From the NCBI RefSeq assembly GCF_947500125.1, contig NZ_CANMRA010000001.1, positions 124,001 to 188,000 of the forward strand: a DNA stretch of 64,000 nucleotides, written 5' to 3'. Shown here one piece after another: positions 9,140 to 19,291 of this stretch. A program made the position numbers and the translations under genes. Below the pieces are notes generated by a model that saw only the letters and a list, made by a program, of their open reading frames with translations, was not told the origin of the DNA and did not search any database. Source of the stretch: an uncultured Kocuria sp. Its GTDB lineage: Bacteria; Actinomycetota; Actinomycetes; Actinomycetales; Micrococcaceae. The first letter of the stretch is position 1, and the number at the start of each line of letters is the position of its first letter.

Positions 9140-10660
9140 TCAGCCATGGGGCAATGGGGATTGCTCGCCGAGCAGGACGATGGCGGAGTCGGTGTGGCTG
9201 CGACGGTTGATCAAGGCCATGACGCTGAGGGTGACCGACCGGTTCTGGGGCCGGGCAGGATCGATCTCCCAGATGGCGGACCAGAAACCGTCCGTGTCCG
9301 GCGTCATGTGCACAGCAGGACCGTGGTCCGCGCTGCAAAACACCTCCGCGCTGGCGGCTCCGGTGATGCTCGCCCTGACCACGATGTCAGTGGTGACCAT
9401 CAGTTCTCCGTCGGTAGGGGTGACCAGGTGCATGAACGGACGGCTTCTGACCGCTCTGGTCTTCGCTGAGAAGACTCCCGCCAGATCGTCCGCGAAAAGC
9501 GTGAAAGGATCCGCCGCGTACCGACGGAAATCGGGCAACAAGGGATGCGCCCCGAGACCATCGTGAGGAGGAAACGGCACGTAGGCGCGGTCCGCACCGC
9601 CCCAGTTCGCCCAAGTCAGCATGTAGGCAATGCGCTTGGCAACAGGGTCTGCTGTGATCGCTGCCAATAGATCGGTGAACCACGTGGGATTCCGGCTCTC
9701 CTCACCGTGCTCGCCGAACTCGGTGTACGCAGGCACCTTGCCACGACTGTCGGCCTGCTCCACGACCATGCGCAGGTCAGCGATCAGTGCCGACAAGAAC
9801 TTGGTCCCACCGGCGGACGGGTCGTAGCTGTCGTATCCGAGCACGTCGACGAAACGATCGCCTGGGTAGGTGGACAGATAACCTCTCGGGTCACCGCCCC
9901 ATGCCCCTCCTGGCGAATAGGCGTACAAAAGGTTGTGGACCGAACATGCGTCGCGGAGGTATTCCACTGTAAACCGGAAGAGTTCGATGTACGCGCCAGG
10001 AGTGGTGTATTTCGTACCCCACCAGAACCAGTCACCGTTGTTCTCGTGCCATGGACGGAAGATGATCGGTATGGGGGTTCCGTCCTCGGTCACGGCACCG
10101 TGACAAACACGCGCAAGGCCATCGAGAAATGACCGGAACGAGGAATGCCGGTCCCCTCCCGGGAGGATGTGGCTGACCACATCTCCACTGGTGTCGTTGG
10201 AGTCGGTGTGGTTGACAAAATTGGGAAGATGGGCGCTGATCGTGGAGATGCCGCCCAACCGGTGGGCGTCCTGCAGCGCGCGGATGAACCCGGCCTCGTT
10301 CTGATGCGGTGCGGCACCTTGGACACCGGGAGCTTCTTTGCCCTGGAGAATAAGAGTGTCCCAGCCGAAAAGTCCGGGATGGTCCCCCACGGCCCTCAGC
10401 GTGTCGGAACGTCTCCCGTCGGGAGTCTCGAAAGTAGAACCATGGGAGATGTCGTTCTGGTGACCGAACACCAGTCCCTGTCCCTCCAGCCCCTTCAAGA
10501 AGGCGAACAGCGACCGTGTTTCGGCGGTGGCTTCATCGTCGACCAGGTCCACCGACGGCCTTCGGCATGCTGCTAGACCGGTATGCACCGTCCCAGAGAT
10601 CACCGAGATGGCGGCCGCGGTGACGAGAAATTTGCGTCGGGTGGGATGACGGCTGTCCAC
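9140..10660 (-). CDS. GH26 beta-mannanase-like lipoprotein with Tat-like signal, truncated or interrupted by TGA before a CBM-like domain
   Basis: 'RRKFLVTAAAISVISGTVHTGLAAC' (twin Arg plus LAAC lipobox); 'GLVFGHQNDISHG', acid/base motif 'FRPWHENNGDWFWWG', nucleophile motif 'YTEFGEHG'; GTG start with AAGGAGAC upstream. Confidence 0.85.
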   Translation of the reverse strand: MDSRHPTRRKFLVTAAAISVISGTVHTGLAACRRPSVDLVDDEATAETRSLFAFLKGLEGQGLVFGHQNDISHGSTFETPDGRRSDTLRAVGDHPGLFGWDTLILQGKEAPGVQGAAPHQNEAGFIRALQDAHRLGGISTISAHLPNFVNHTDSNDTSGDVVSHILPGGDRHSSFRSFLDGLARVCHGAVTEDGTPIPIIFRPWHENNGDWFWWGTKYTTPGAYIELFRFTVEYLRDACSVHNLLYAYSPGGAWGGDPRGYLSTYPGDRFVDVLGYDSYDPSAGGTKFLSALIADLRMVVEQADSRGKVPAYTEFGEHGEESRNPTWFTDLLAAITADPVAKRIAYMLTWANWGGADRAYVPFPPHDGLGAHPLLPDFRRYAADPFTLFADDLAGVFSAKTRAVRSRPFMHLVTPTDGELMVTTDIVVRASITGAASAEVFCSADHGPAVHMTPDTDGFWSAIWEIDPARPQNRSVTLSVMALINRRSHTDSAIVLLGEQSPLPHG

Positions 10661-10827
10661 GATCTGTCTCCTTCGATGCGGCCCATCAGCGTTCCATGGG
10701 CAGACCCCGCCAAGGACGCCCGGTGTACTGCACGAAACAACACGCACTCCCGTGCGGTTCGCTGGTCGTTCCCAGACCGCGAACGACCAACAATGGGCCA
10801 ATGTCCGAGACTGGGTGTGATCCAGTA

Positions 10828-11364
10828 CTACCAACGGGGCTGGACGGTGCCGGGAGCACCCGGGGAGCCGAAGGAGCCGACGTCGATAATGTCCAGATCG
10901 TGTTCGACGCCAGGTTGCTGGTCCAGCACCTGGTTGAACACGAAGTATCGATAGGCCAAGAACCGGAAGATCATGCCCAGAATCAGCCCGATGACTCCGC
11001 CTGCAATGAAATCAGCCGTGAAGGATGTGAATCCCAGCACGTACCGGGAGACGAACTGGCACAGCACCACGATGCCCAGACCTCCACCGTTCATCACCAA
11101 GAACAGCACGAACTCCCGCCATGGTCGGTCGGAGCGGCGGTGTCGAAACGTCCAATATCGGTTGGCGAACCAGGAAAATAGAGTGGCTACGGTGGTGGAG
11201 ACGATGCGAGCCTTGATCGTGCTCTCAGACATCGGCCCATGCCACAACAAAGCGTAGAGGCCGTTGTCGATCACCCATCCGACTCCGCCCACGGCCCCGA
11301 ATTTGGCGATCTCCCGCCATAGCAAGTCGATCAGCTGCAAAGTCCGGTGCACGACAGCTCGCAT
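10828..11364 (-). CDS. GtrA-family membrane protein
   Basis: 'KFGAVGGVGWVIDNGLYALL...FSWFANRYWTFRHRR...FRFLAYRYFVF' GtrA signature. Confidence 0.85.
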   Translation of the reverse strand: MRAVVHRTLQLIDLLWREIAKFGAVGGVGWVIDNGLYALLWHGPMSESTIKARIVSTTVATLFSWFANRYWTFRHRRSDRPWREFVLFLVMNGGGLGIVVLCQFVSRYVLGFTSFTADFIAGGVIGLILGMIFRFLAYRYFVFNQVLDQQPGVEHDLDIIDVGSFGSPGAPGTVQPRW

Positions 11365-11580
11365 GGCACTCCTTCGGGACTTAGACGAAGCACATCCCTG
11401 TTGCAGCCACCCGTATGCGCCTCTCTTGCGGCCGCACCGGTCGGTCTCACAGTCAAGACGCCGGACAACAGGGGATGAGCCCATGGACAACTGATGAGTG
11501 CTGCGGGGAATCGGCTGACGCGCCCGCTGCCATCAAGTTCCAGCAGGACCAGACGGAGTCCGTCACGTGGAGACGCCGGA

Positions 11581-13275
11581 TCAGTCCACCGCATACAGGC
11601 GCCATTCGCCCTGGGGAGTGTCCCAGCTGGTCACCAGATTGCCGAGTCCTGCGCCATCGGCGAAGATCGTGGGCCAACGGATCTGGACGGCATCTGCCGA
11701 TCTGTCCGCTTGGACCAGGATGTACTCGATGCCCTGCTCATGGGGGTCTTCGAGGCGGGACTGGAAATCGTAGTCCGATGTGATCACGAACTGCTGAGGC
11801 TCGGCGCTGTTCATGATGATCGGATATGCGTAGGCGGAGTCGGCGAGCACGGTTCCCTCACCGGGGTCCTCTCGATCTATCCAGGCGGCGATTTTCTGCT
11901 CGGCGCCGAACGTCTGCAGCAGACGCGGATCACTGGTGGGCCGGTCGGGGTAGAACAAGCTACCCAACGTTGGCGCCTCTTCACGGGCAATGTTCAGTGT
12001 CGGGTCCACCATCACACGGGCCTGTACCGGGATGGCCAGCGCGACCGCCAGCAACACAGCCCCGGTGGCCACGATCGGGGCTCCGCGACCGTCTCGGGGA
12101 TCGATGGATCCGACCTTGCGGTCGGCGGTCTGCGGGAACAGCATGCCGATGAGCGCACCGGCCAGAAGGACGGTCAGCGGGATGACCGCGATCTGGAAAC
12201 GGAACCATCCGAAGGAGGCACCCATCAGCAACACCAGCCCTGAGAAAGCGCTTACGGAGCCGCACACCACGATGGGCACCAGCGGCAATGGGTTCCGTCG
12301 GCGGATCATCAGCACCACGGTCACGAGGAGGAGCACAGCGAGCAGCGGCGCTAGTGCGAGGCTCTGCCGTGCCAGATAACCGGAGACCTCCAGGAGTCCC
12401 GTGCCCGTGGCCCCTTGAATGCCCTCTGCACCTTTCGAGACCTGCTCACTGTTGCCGTATTGGGAGCTGAACTGTGGGAACCACATGCCGATCAGAACCT
12501 TGGCAACGCCGGCCCACAGGAAGAAGGTGAACAGGAAGGGCGCTGCGACTAACACCGCGTCGTTGAAAGCCAAGGACAGCCGGTCGGCCGGCCGACCGGA
12601 GGCGCTCAGTACAGTGACTGCGGCCACCAGTGCGGTGACGGCGACCGCCAGCGCGCCGGCTTCGTACCGGGCCAGGTAGGCCAGCCCGAGGACGATGCCG
12701 GCAGCGACCAGCTGGCCGGGTTCACGGTGCTGCATCCACGAGATCAGTGCCGAGGTCGTGAGCATCAGGAACAGCAGCAACATCGCCTCGCTCATGCCGA
12801 TCCCGGCGTAGAAAACGATCATCGGCTGCAGGCCGAAGAGCGCGACGAGAATCCACCGGGGCTTGCGCCGGACACCCAGCTTGCGCAGGCAACTGGACAG
12901 GACTGCCACAGCACCGGCCATGGACAGCGCCGACTGAATGACACCGGCCGCTCCGTGTGTGACGAGAGCGGGGAACAACGACTTGAGCGGCAGGAGTGGT
13001 AACACCGACAGCGAGGGCAGGGGGTTCCAGACGAACCCGATCGCGCCCAGGTGGGGGTCCCGGCTGAACAACACGTAGTAGGCGTTTCCGACTCGGCTGA
13101 GTCCATCATTGAAGACGATGTTGAAATGGATCATCACCGCGCCGGCCAGTAGGTACACCGCTGCGGCAGCGCCGAACAACAACAGCGGCTCACGGGTGCG
13201 AGGGCGTCGCCCGCCGCCCGAGCTCGTGCCGGGCTCGGGGACATGGCGAGGCAGCGTCATGCTCGCGTTTCTCAT
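11581..13275 (-). CDS. Multi-TM GT-C-like glycosyltransferase (PMT/GT39-like)
   Basis: N-terminal TM, lumenal segment 'HFNIVFNDGLSRVGNAYYVLFSRDPH', many TMs; ATGA overlap with upstream GT2 (stop at 13272). Confidence 0.65.
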   Translation of the reverse strand: MRNASMTLPRHVPEPGTSSGGGRRPRTREPLLLFGAAAAVYLLAGAVMIHFNIVFNDGLSRVGNAYYVLFSRDPHLGAIGFVWNPLPSLSVLPLLPLKSLFPALVTHGAAGVIQSALSMAGAVAVLSSCLRKLGVRRKPRWILVALFGLQPMIVFYAGIGMSEAMLLLFLMLTTSALISWMQHREPGQLVAAGIVLGLAYLARYEAGALAVAVTALVAAVTVLSASGRPADRLSLAFNDAVLVAAPFLFTFFLWAGVAKVLIGMWFPQFSSQYGNSEQVSKGAEGIQGATGTGLLEVSGYLARQSLALAPLLAVLLLVTVVLMIRRRNPLPLVPIVVCGSVSAFSGLVLLMGASFGWFRFQIAVIPLTVLLAGALIGMLFPQTADRKVGSIDPRDGRGAPIVATGAVLLAVALAIPVQARVMVDPTLNIAREEAPTLGSLFYPDRPTSDPRLLQTFGAEQKIAAWIDREDPGEGTVLADSAYAYPIIMNSAEPQQFVITSDYDFQSRLEDPHEQGIEYILVQADRSADAVQIRWPTIFADGAGLGNLVTSWDTPQGEWRLYAVD

Positions 13276-14762
13276 GCCTTGACCACGACCAGACCTGAAC
13301 TCGGCGCGAGGTCGAGACCATGCGAAGTCTTCTCCCAGTACGACGGGTTGAACACCAGCTGGTAGGCGGCCTTGACCGCGGCGACACTCATCATCACCCA
13401 GTAGCCGGGCACCAGTAGCGCCGCGCCGAGCAGGGTTGGTTTGTTGATCACGCGGGTCGTCAACAGATTCACGTAGATGACCGCCGCATTGCCGATCATG
13501 AAACAGGCGAGAGCGAAATAGTAGACCGCGGGCGGGAACAACAGGGCAACGCCCTCCGGTTCCTTCAGATACCAGGCAATCGCCAAGGCCCAGAAGACCG
13601 GGTTCATCAGAGCCGTTAGAGGCGTTCCCAGCACGAACAGGTGCAATCCGAGGGCGCCACGCCAACCCAGCTCGCGGTGGACGGCGACGGGTCGGCGCAT
13701 GTGCACCAACCAGGTCTGGAAATACCCCTTGTACCAACGGCTGCGCTGTTTGATCCAGTTGACGAAATCGGAGTTGGCCTCCTCCTCCGTGATCGAATCG
13801 AGGACACCCACCGAGTATCCGAGGCGTGCCAAGCGGATGCCGAGGTCGGCATCCTCGGTGACGTTGTACGGGTCCCAGGCTTCCAGCGCGCGCAGCAGTC
13901 CGGTCCGGAAGTGATTGCTCGTGCCACCGAGTGGGATGGGTGCGCCCAGCGACACCAGCCCGGGCAGCATGAAGCGGAACCAGGTCCCGTACTCGATCGT
14001 GAACCACCGGGTGATGAGGTTCTGTGTTGCGTTGAAATAGCCGAGGCGAGCTTGCACGCACGCGTATCCGTCACCGAGTCGATCCAGGGCAACGACTGCC
14101 CGGCGAAGCTGAAGGGGTTCCGGTCGATCCTCCGCGTCGAAAATGGTGACCAGATCACCGGTAGCCGATTGAAGCCCGAAGTTGCACGCCTTGGGTTTGG
14201 TACGAGGGTCGGCCGGGGGTACCAGCACAATGCTGATACTTGGACTGATCGTCGCTGCAACCCCGGCCCTAGCGGCCGCGATGGTCTCCGCATCGTCGGC
14301 TTCGAGCAACAAACGTACATCCAGCTTGTCTGCGGGGTAGTCCAATGCGGAGACCGAGTCGATAATCTTGGCAATCACGTCTGGTTCCCGATATGCGGGA
14401 ATGAGGACGCTGTAGATCGGTAGCTCCGAAGCCCGAACGGCGAGCGCGTCGGCGTCGGAGATTCGGATCAGTTCCTTGCCACGGAGCCCGCGGCGGACCA
14501 GAACGAGCCGGTACACCAGTGTGGCCGCGTACCACAGGGTTGCCACGGCGACCAGGATCTGCAGTGCGAGGATGAGGTCGAGGATCGCGGCGCCGACGAC
14601 CAGGAGAACGAGAGCGACGACTACGATCTGCTGGCCTTGAGAGAGAACACGATGAGCTGACATCTCCGGAGCCGCTTGCCGGAGGCCGGCGATGCTGCGG
14701 TCCAGCCATTCGAGATCCAGAGCGTGGCGTGTGACGGCAGGGTCCACCGGGTCATTGCTCAT
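13272..14762 (-). CDS. Family 2 glycosyltransferase, membrane-bound processive type (cellulose/hyaluronan-synthase-like fold)
   Basis: 'YSVLIPAYREPDVIAKIIDSVSALDYP', 'TIFDAEDRPEP', 'VTEDADLGIRLARLGY', 'QRSRWYKGYFQTW' (QxxRW); TM segments at both ends. Confidence 0.92.
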   Translation of the reverse strand: MSNDPVDPAVTRHALDLEWLDRSIAGLRQAAPEMSAHRVLSQGQQIVVVALVLLVVGAAILDLILALQILVAVATLWYAATLVYRLVLVRRGLRGKELIRISDADALAVRASELPIYSVLIPAYREPDVIAKIIDSVSALDYPADKLDVRLLLEADDAETIAAARAGVAATISPSISIVLVPPADPRTKPKACNFGLQSATGDLVTIFDAEDRPEPLQLRRAVVALDRLGDGYACVQARLGYFNATQNLITRWFTIEYGTWFRFMLPGLVSLGAPIPLGGTSNHFRTGLLRALEAWDPYNVTEDADLGIRLARLGYSVGVLDSITEEEANSDFVNWIKQRSRWYKGYFQTWLVHMRRPVAVHRELGWRGALGLHLFVLGTPLTALMNPVFWALAIAWYLKEPEGVALLFPPAVYYFALACFMIGNAAVIYVNLLTTRVINKPTLLGAALLVPGYWVMMSVAAVKAAYQLVFNPSYWEKTSHGLDLAPSSGLVVVKA

Positions 14763-15592
14763 CGCCAGCCTCCTGACTCGGTGGCCACCGTGCGGCCGGC
14801 GTGGATCTTAGCGGTGCTGTCGCCGGACCGTCGGTTGGTGATGTGCGCGGCTCCGCGTCCTTCGAGGCGGAGAGCAGCGTTGACGGTCGACATTTGGTGT
14901 TCGCCGGCGGCGGGCGGCAGCAGTGCGCTTTGGATGGAGTCCAGTCCGTCGTCGGCGCTGACCGCTGGGGCGGTCCGGTTGCTCCGGCGGAACCGCACGA
15001 TCGCCAGCAGCAGCGTTCTCACGATGGCTCCCGCCACCAGCAACCCGAGGACCGCTGGGCGCTCCGTGATCTGCGGCATGGCGATGAACGGCAAGAGCAG
15101 GACGAACCGCAGTCGCGCAGTCAGCCGGGTTCCGGCCACTAGCAGGTAGCCGCCGGTGAGGAGCGCGGTGGCCGCGATGATCTGATGTCCGGTCAGCGTC
15201 TGGTCGATCCCGAATCGCTCCGGCCACGCCGCCGTCAGCCACACGCCCCCGCCGATGAAGAACACGGCCAGGATGACGTCGAGCTGCCGATCGTGAACGT
15301 TCGGCTCCCCAGAGGCTGGTGCGGCCCGCAGAGCAATTCCGGCGATGGCGCATGCCGTCACCGCCAGCAGCATCGCGGCGGGCATGCCGCCAGCCAGCAG
15401 CACCTGCCATACGTGGTGGGTCAGTGCTGGAAAAACCGCTAGGACGACGGCAACGGGGATACTCAGCTGCAGCACTCGCCGGACGGGGTGGGGCGCGGGC
15501 CGTGAGGCCGACAAGCGTAGCGCCGACAGCAGACGCATTGGCGCGAAATGCATTCTTGGCCCGGTTTGTACCGCAGCGAAGCTAGCAAACAT
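14759..15592 (-). CDS. Membrane protein of unknown function, first gene of the GT/GH26 operon
   Basis: Alternating hydrophobic TM segments; ATGA overlap with GT2; ATG 15592 preceded by CCGGGGGAAAATC. Confidence 0.6.
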   Translation of the reverse strand: MFASFAAVQTGPRMHFAPMRLLSALRLSASRPAPHPVRRVLQLSIPVAVVLAVFPALTHHVWQVLLAGGMPAAMLLAVTACAIAGIALRAAPASGEPNVHDRQLDVILAVFFIGGGVWLTAAWPERFGIDQTLTGHQIIAATALLTGGYLLVAGTRLTARLRFVLLLPFIAMPQITERPAVLGLLVAGAIVRTLLLAIVRFRRSNRTAPAVSADDGLDSIQSALLPPAAGEHQMSTVNAALRLEGRGAAHITNRRSGDSTAKIHAGRTVATESGGWR

Positions 15593-16255
15593 GATTTTCC
15601 CCCGGAGATAAGTGCAGAACCAAGTTGCCCGCAGCCCCCCGGCCACAGGTTGATGACCACCTTGGGTCACTGCAGGCATCGTGGCAGGAAGTTGATCGCG
15701 ATGTGCGCGGATTCACCAAAGCAATCAGGGAATGGCGTTCATTTTTGGAACGCGAATAGAGTCCTATTCATTCATTGCGTGTGCAAGAGTTGTTACTGTT
15801 TCCTTGTCACCGCAGGCAAGATCGCCCTGGACGCTCGTGGGGAGCAGCTTGACTGTGGGCAGATCAGTGGGCATCGGCCGGTGCTTGTGTCCCCCGATTC
15901 GTCGACAGTCCGATGGTCGCGATTCCTTTCCGCGTGACACTGTGTTGCACACCGTGACCAAGTGAACTCGATGACTCGAGAGCCGAATCCGGGACTGCTG
16001 ACGCATGGCGACGCGTCGGCCTTCCACTGCGGGCGCCGAGGGAGGGGGACGCGCACAACTTGTCAGCGACCTCGAACGCCAACATCGGGTTCCTTCACCC
16101 GCCGGCGGTGCTATGCCGGGCAGCAGGGCCTGATGGAGGGCTGGACGGTACGAGTGTCCATGTGGCGGAGTTTCATCGCCTGCTGACGTCCGTGCGCTGC
16201 GCTAGCCGGGGAATGCCGGAGGAATCGCTTTCCCGCGTCAGTTCCGGACGCGGCA

Positions 16256-16975
16256 TCAGACCGAGCGGTAGCGGGAGACCACCACGTCCACGAGCTCGGG
16301 CGGGACCTCTCCGTCCGGCACGGCCAGCGGCTCGGTGTCCACGTCCGCGCCAGCAGCCCGCGAGAGGTCCAGGAAGTAGCCGGGCGCCAGCAGGTAGTTG
16401 GCGACGACGACGCGGCCCCCGTCCGCCAGGCCGGCCCGGGCGTCCGAGACCGCCTCGGCCACGCGGGGGCGCGCGGCGGCCAGGTAGGACACGGTCACGG
16501 GCCGGTCCAGCTCCTCGGCCAGCAGCTCCGCCACCGCGGCGCAGTCGGCCACCGCCCGGCGGTCCGAGGAGCCGGCGGTGGCGAGCACCACGGCGTCGCG
16601 CTCCCCCAGCGGCGCCCCGGCGGCCGCGCACGCCTCGTGCACCCGCCGGGCGAGCAGCCGGGCCAGCGCCCGGTCCGGGCCCAGGGCCGCGGAGACGCGG
16701 TGGAGGTCGTCGGCGGCGACCGCCTCGGCCACGTCCACGTAGACGTGGTAGCCGGCGGAGAGCAGCAGCGGGACCACCACCGCCGGGCGCCCGGCGCACT
16801 GCTGGGTGCGCTCGGCCAGGTCCGGGGTCTGCACGTCCACCCACGTGGGCACCACTTCGACGTCCGGCAGCTCGGCGGCGACGGCGTCCACGAGGCGCTG
16901 CACGGCGGTGCGCCCGGCCGGGAACCGGGTGCCGTGGGCGCAGGCGAGCAGGACGGGGGGCTCGGAAGTCGTCAT
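16256..16975 (-). CDS. Sirohydrochlorin chelatase CbiX/SirB-like
   Basis: 'PPVLLACAHGTRFPAGRTAVQRLVDAV', 'VVVPLLLSAGYHVYVD'. Confidence 0.85.
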   Translation of the reverse strand: MTTSEPPVLLACAHGTRFPAGRTAVQRLVDAVAAELPDVEVVPTWVDVQTPDLAERTQQCAGRPAVVVPLLLSAGYHVYVDVAEAVAADDLHRVSAALGPDRALARLLARRVHEACAAAGAPLGERDAVVLATAGSSDRRAVADCAAVAELLAEELDRPVTVSYLAAARPRVAEAVSDARAGLADGGRVVVANYLLAPGYFLDLSRAAGADVDTEPLAVPDGEVPPELVDVVVSRYRSV

Positions 16976-17109
16976 GGTTCCCAGCCTACGATCGGCGCCC
17001 GGAGCAGGGCGCCCGCGTCACACGGCGTCACGGGGGCAACCGTACCGAAACACGAGTGCCGCATCCTGGTAGGGACGCACGACCCCCCGCTCGCCCCCTG
17101 GAGGACCGC

Positions 17110-18132
17110 ATGCTGCTGACCGCCGACCTCACCGACGTCCCGGTGCTCGTCCTCGGTGACCCGCACGACGCCCGGCGCGCCCGGCACCGGTACGAGGCGG
17201 CCGGTGCGGCCGTCCGCTCCGTGGCCGAGCCCGCGCTGCTCGCTCCGGCGGACCTGGCGGGCGTCGCCCTCGCGGTGGTCGTCGGCCCGGCGGCGCAGCG
17301 CTGGCGTGAGACGCTGCACGCCGCCGGTGCCCGGGTGCCCGTGGTGCAGGAGCCCGCGGCCCGCACCGGGGGCCGCGTGACCCTGGTGGGCGGCGGCCCC
17401 GGCGCGGACGACCTGCTGACCGTGCGCGCCGTGGCGGCCCTGCAGGACGCCGACGTGGTCTTCGTCGACCGGCTCGCCCCCGCGGGCGCGGTGGCGGCCG
17501 CGGCCCCCGGCGCCGAGATCATCCCGGTGGGCAAGACCCCCGGCCACCACCCCGTTCCGCAGTCGCAGATCCAGGACCTGATGGTGGAGCACGCCCTAGC
17601 CGGCCGCTCGGTGGTGCGGCTCAAGGGCGGGGACCCCTACGTCTTCGGCCGCGGCGCCGAGGAGCTCGCCGCGTGCGCCGCCCACCGCATCCCCGTGGAC
17701 GTGGTCCCGGGCATCACCAGCGCGGTCTCGGTGCCGGGCGCGGCCGGGATCCCGGTGACCTTCCGCGAGGTGTCCCGGATGTTCACGGTCGCCTCCGGGC
17801 ACGTGCCGTTCTCCGAGGCGGAGCTCGCCCACTTCGCGGGTCTCGGCGCGGGCGGGGGCACGCTCGTGGTGCTCATGGGGGTGGCCACCCTCCCCCACCT
17901 CGTGGCCGGGCTGGTGCGCAACGGCGCCGACCCCGGGACCCCGCTGGCCGTGGTCGAGCGCGGTTTCACCGACCGGCAGCGCTCCACGATCACCACGCTC
18001 ACGAACGCGGTCGCGGACACCGCGGCGGCGGGCTGCGGCTCGCCCGCCGTCGTCGTGGTGGGGCCCGTGGTCCGCCTGGCGACCGCCGAGCGGGACGCGT
18101 TCCTCGCGGAGGTGAGCGCCCATGGCTGCTGA
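17110..18132 (+). CDS. cobA: Uroporphyrinogen-III C-methyltransferase
   Basis: 'GRVTLVGGGPGADDLLTVRAVAALQDADVVFVDRL', 'VVRLKGGDPYVFGRGAEE', 'VVPGITSAVSVPGAAGIPVTFREVS'. Confidence 0.92.
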   Translation: MLLTADLTDVPVLVLGDPHDARRARHRYEAAGAAVRSVAEPALLAPADLAGVALAVVVGPAAQRWRETLHAAGARVPVVQEPAARTGGRVTLVGGGPGADDLLTVRAVAALQDADVVFVDRLAPAGAVAAAAPGAEIIPVGKTPGHHPVPQSQIQDLMVEHALAGRSVVRLKGGDPYVFGRGAEELAACAAHRIPVDVVPGITSAVSVPGAAGIPVTFREVSRMFTVASGHVPFSEAELAHFAGLGAGGGTLVVLMGVATLPHLVAGLVRNGADPGTPLAVVERGFTDRQRSTITTLTNAVADTAAAGCGSPAVVVVGPVVRLATAERDAFLAEVSAHGC

Positions 18133-18973
18133 GGACCTGCCCCTGGCCGGACGGGTGGTGGGCGTGACCGCGCACCGACGCTCCGAGGACCAGATCGCGG
18201 CCCTCGAGCGTCGCGGCGCCCGCGTGCTGCACGCCCCCGCGCTGCGGGTGGAGCCGGTCGGCGAGGACGCCGGGCTGGCGGCCGCCTCCCGGGCGATGTT
18301 CGAGGCCCGCCCGGACCTGGTGCTGCTGACCACGGGCTATGGACTGCGCCGCTGGCACGACGCCGCGGTGGCCCAGGGCTTCGACGCCGACCTGCTGCTG
18401 TGCCTGCGCGAGGCCGCCGTCTACGTGCGCGGGCCCAAGGGCCGGGGCGCGGTGCGCGGCCTGGGCCTCGAGGACGCCGGGATGTCCGCGGACGAGACCA
18501 CCGCCGGACTCGTGGACCTGGTCCTGGCCGAGCACGGCGGGGACCTCACCGGGCGCACGATCGGCCTGCAGCTGCACGGGATCGCCGACGTGGTCCAGCG
18601 CCGCCGGCTCACCGACGCCGGGGCCCGGGTGCTGACCGTGACCCCCTACCGGTGGGCCTCCGCCGACGACGCCGGTCAGGTGCCGGTGCTCGTGCGCGAG
18701 GCCGCCGCCGGGCGGGTGGACGCCGTGACGTTCACCGCCGCCCCGGCCGTGGACGCCCTCTTCAGCACGGCGGAGGAGCTGGGGCTGCACGAGGAGCTGC
18801 TGGCCGCGTTCCGCGCGGGGATGCTCGCCGCGACCGTGGGGCCCGTGACGGCCGCGCCGCTGCTGGAGCTCGGGATCGAGCCGCTCGTGCCCGAGCGGTT
18901 CCGGATGGGCGCGATGCTCAAGCAGCTCACGGAGGCCCTCTCTGGGACGGGAACCGACGACGACGCACAGTAG
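18122..18973 (+). CDS. hemD: Uroporphyrinogen-III synthase
   Basis: 'LAGRVVGVTAHRRSEDQIAALERRGARVLHAPALR', 'TFTAAPAVDALF'; overlaps the end of cobA. Confidence 0.82.
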   Translation: MAAEDLPLAGRVVGVTAHRRSEDQIAALERRGARVLHAPALRVEPVGEDAGLAAASRAMFEARPDLVLLTTGYGLRRWHDAAVAQGFDADLLLCLREAAVYVRGPKGRGAVRGLGLEDAGMSADETTAGLVDLVLAEHGGDLTGRTIGLQLHGIADVVQRRRLTDAGARVLTVTPYRWASADDAGQVPVLVREAAAGRVDAVTFTAAPAVDALFSTAEELGLHEELLAAFRAGMLAATVGPVTAAPLLELGIEPLVPERFRMGAMLKQLTEALSGTGTDDDAQ

Positions 18974-19291
18974 GCGCCCCGACCGCGGCCGCACGCGGGC
19001 GCAGGACGATTGCGGGGGCGCGCCGGAGCGGGGGTCAGGGGAACCGGGGGTACCCCGACGCACCCCTGCGACCGCTCAGCAACCGCCGACGTCGCAGGTC
19101 AGGCGGACCTTCGGTCCGCGTGCACTGAATGTAGCAGAATGTTCCGGATTAGCGAACACTTTCCTGATGTAATGGTGACGGAATGGTCACGGCCGCCGGG
19201 CTCGGCGGTGCTCTCCACCGGGCCTCGGGCGGACGTTCCGGCGGCGGCCGGTAGGCTGGGCGCGACCCGCCCGACCGTCGAAAGGCCGCCC

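Noticed and set aside
13276-14061. N-terminal ~260 codons of the 826-aa ORF
   Set aside because: Overlaps GT2 in another frame; the real start is likely ATG 13275 overlapping the GT2 stop
19103-19119. GCGGACC-ttc-GGTCCGC hairpin after hemD as a terminator
   Set aside because: Short 7-bp stem, no U-tract; not strong enough to list as a feature
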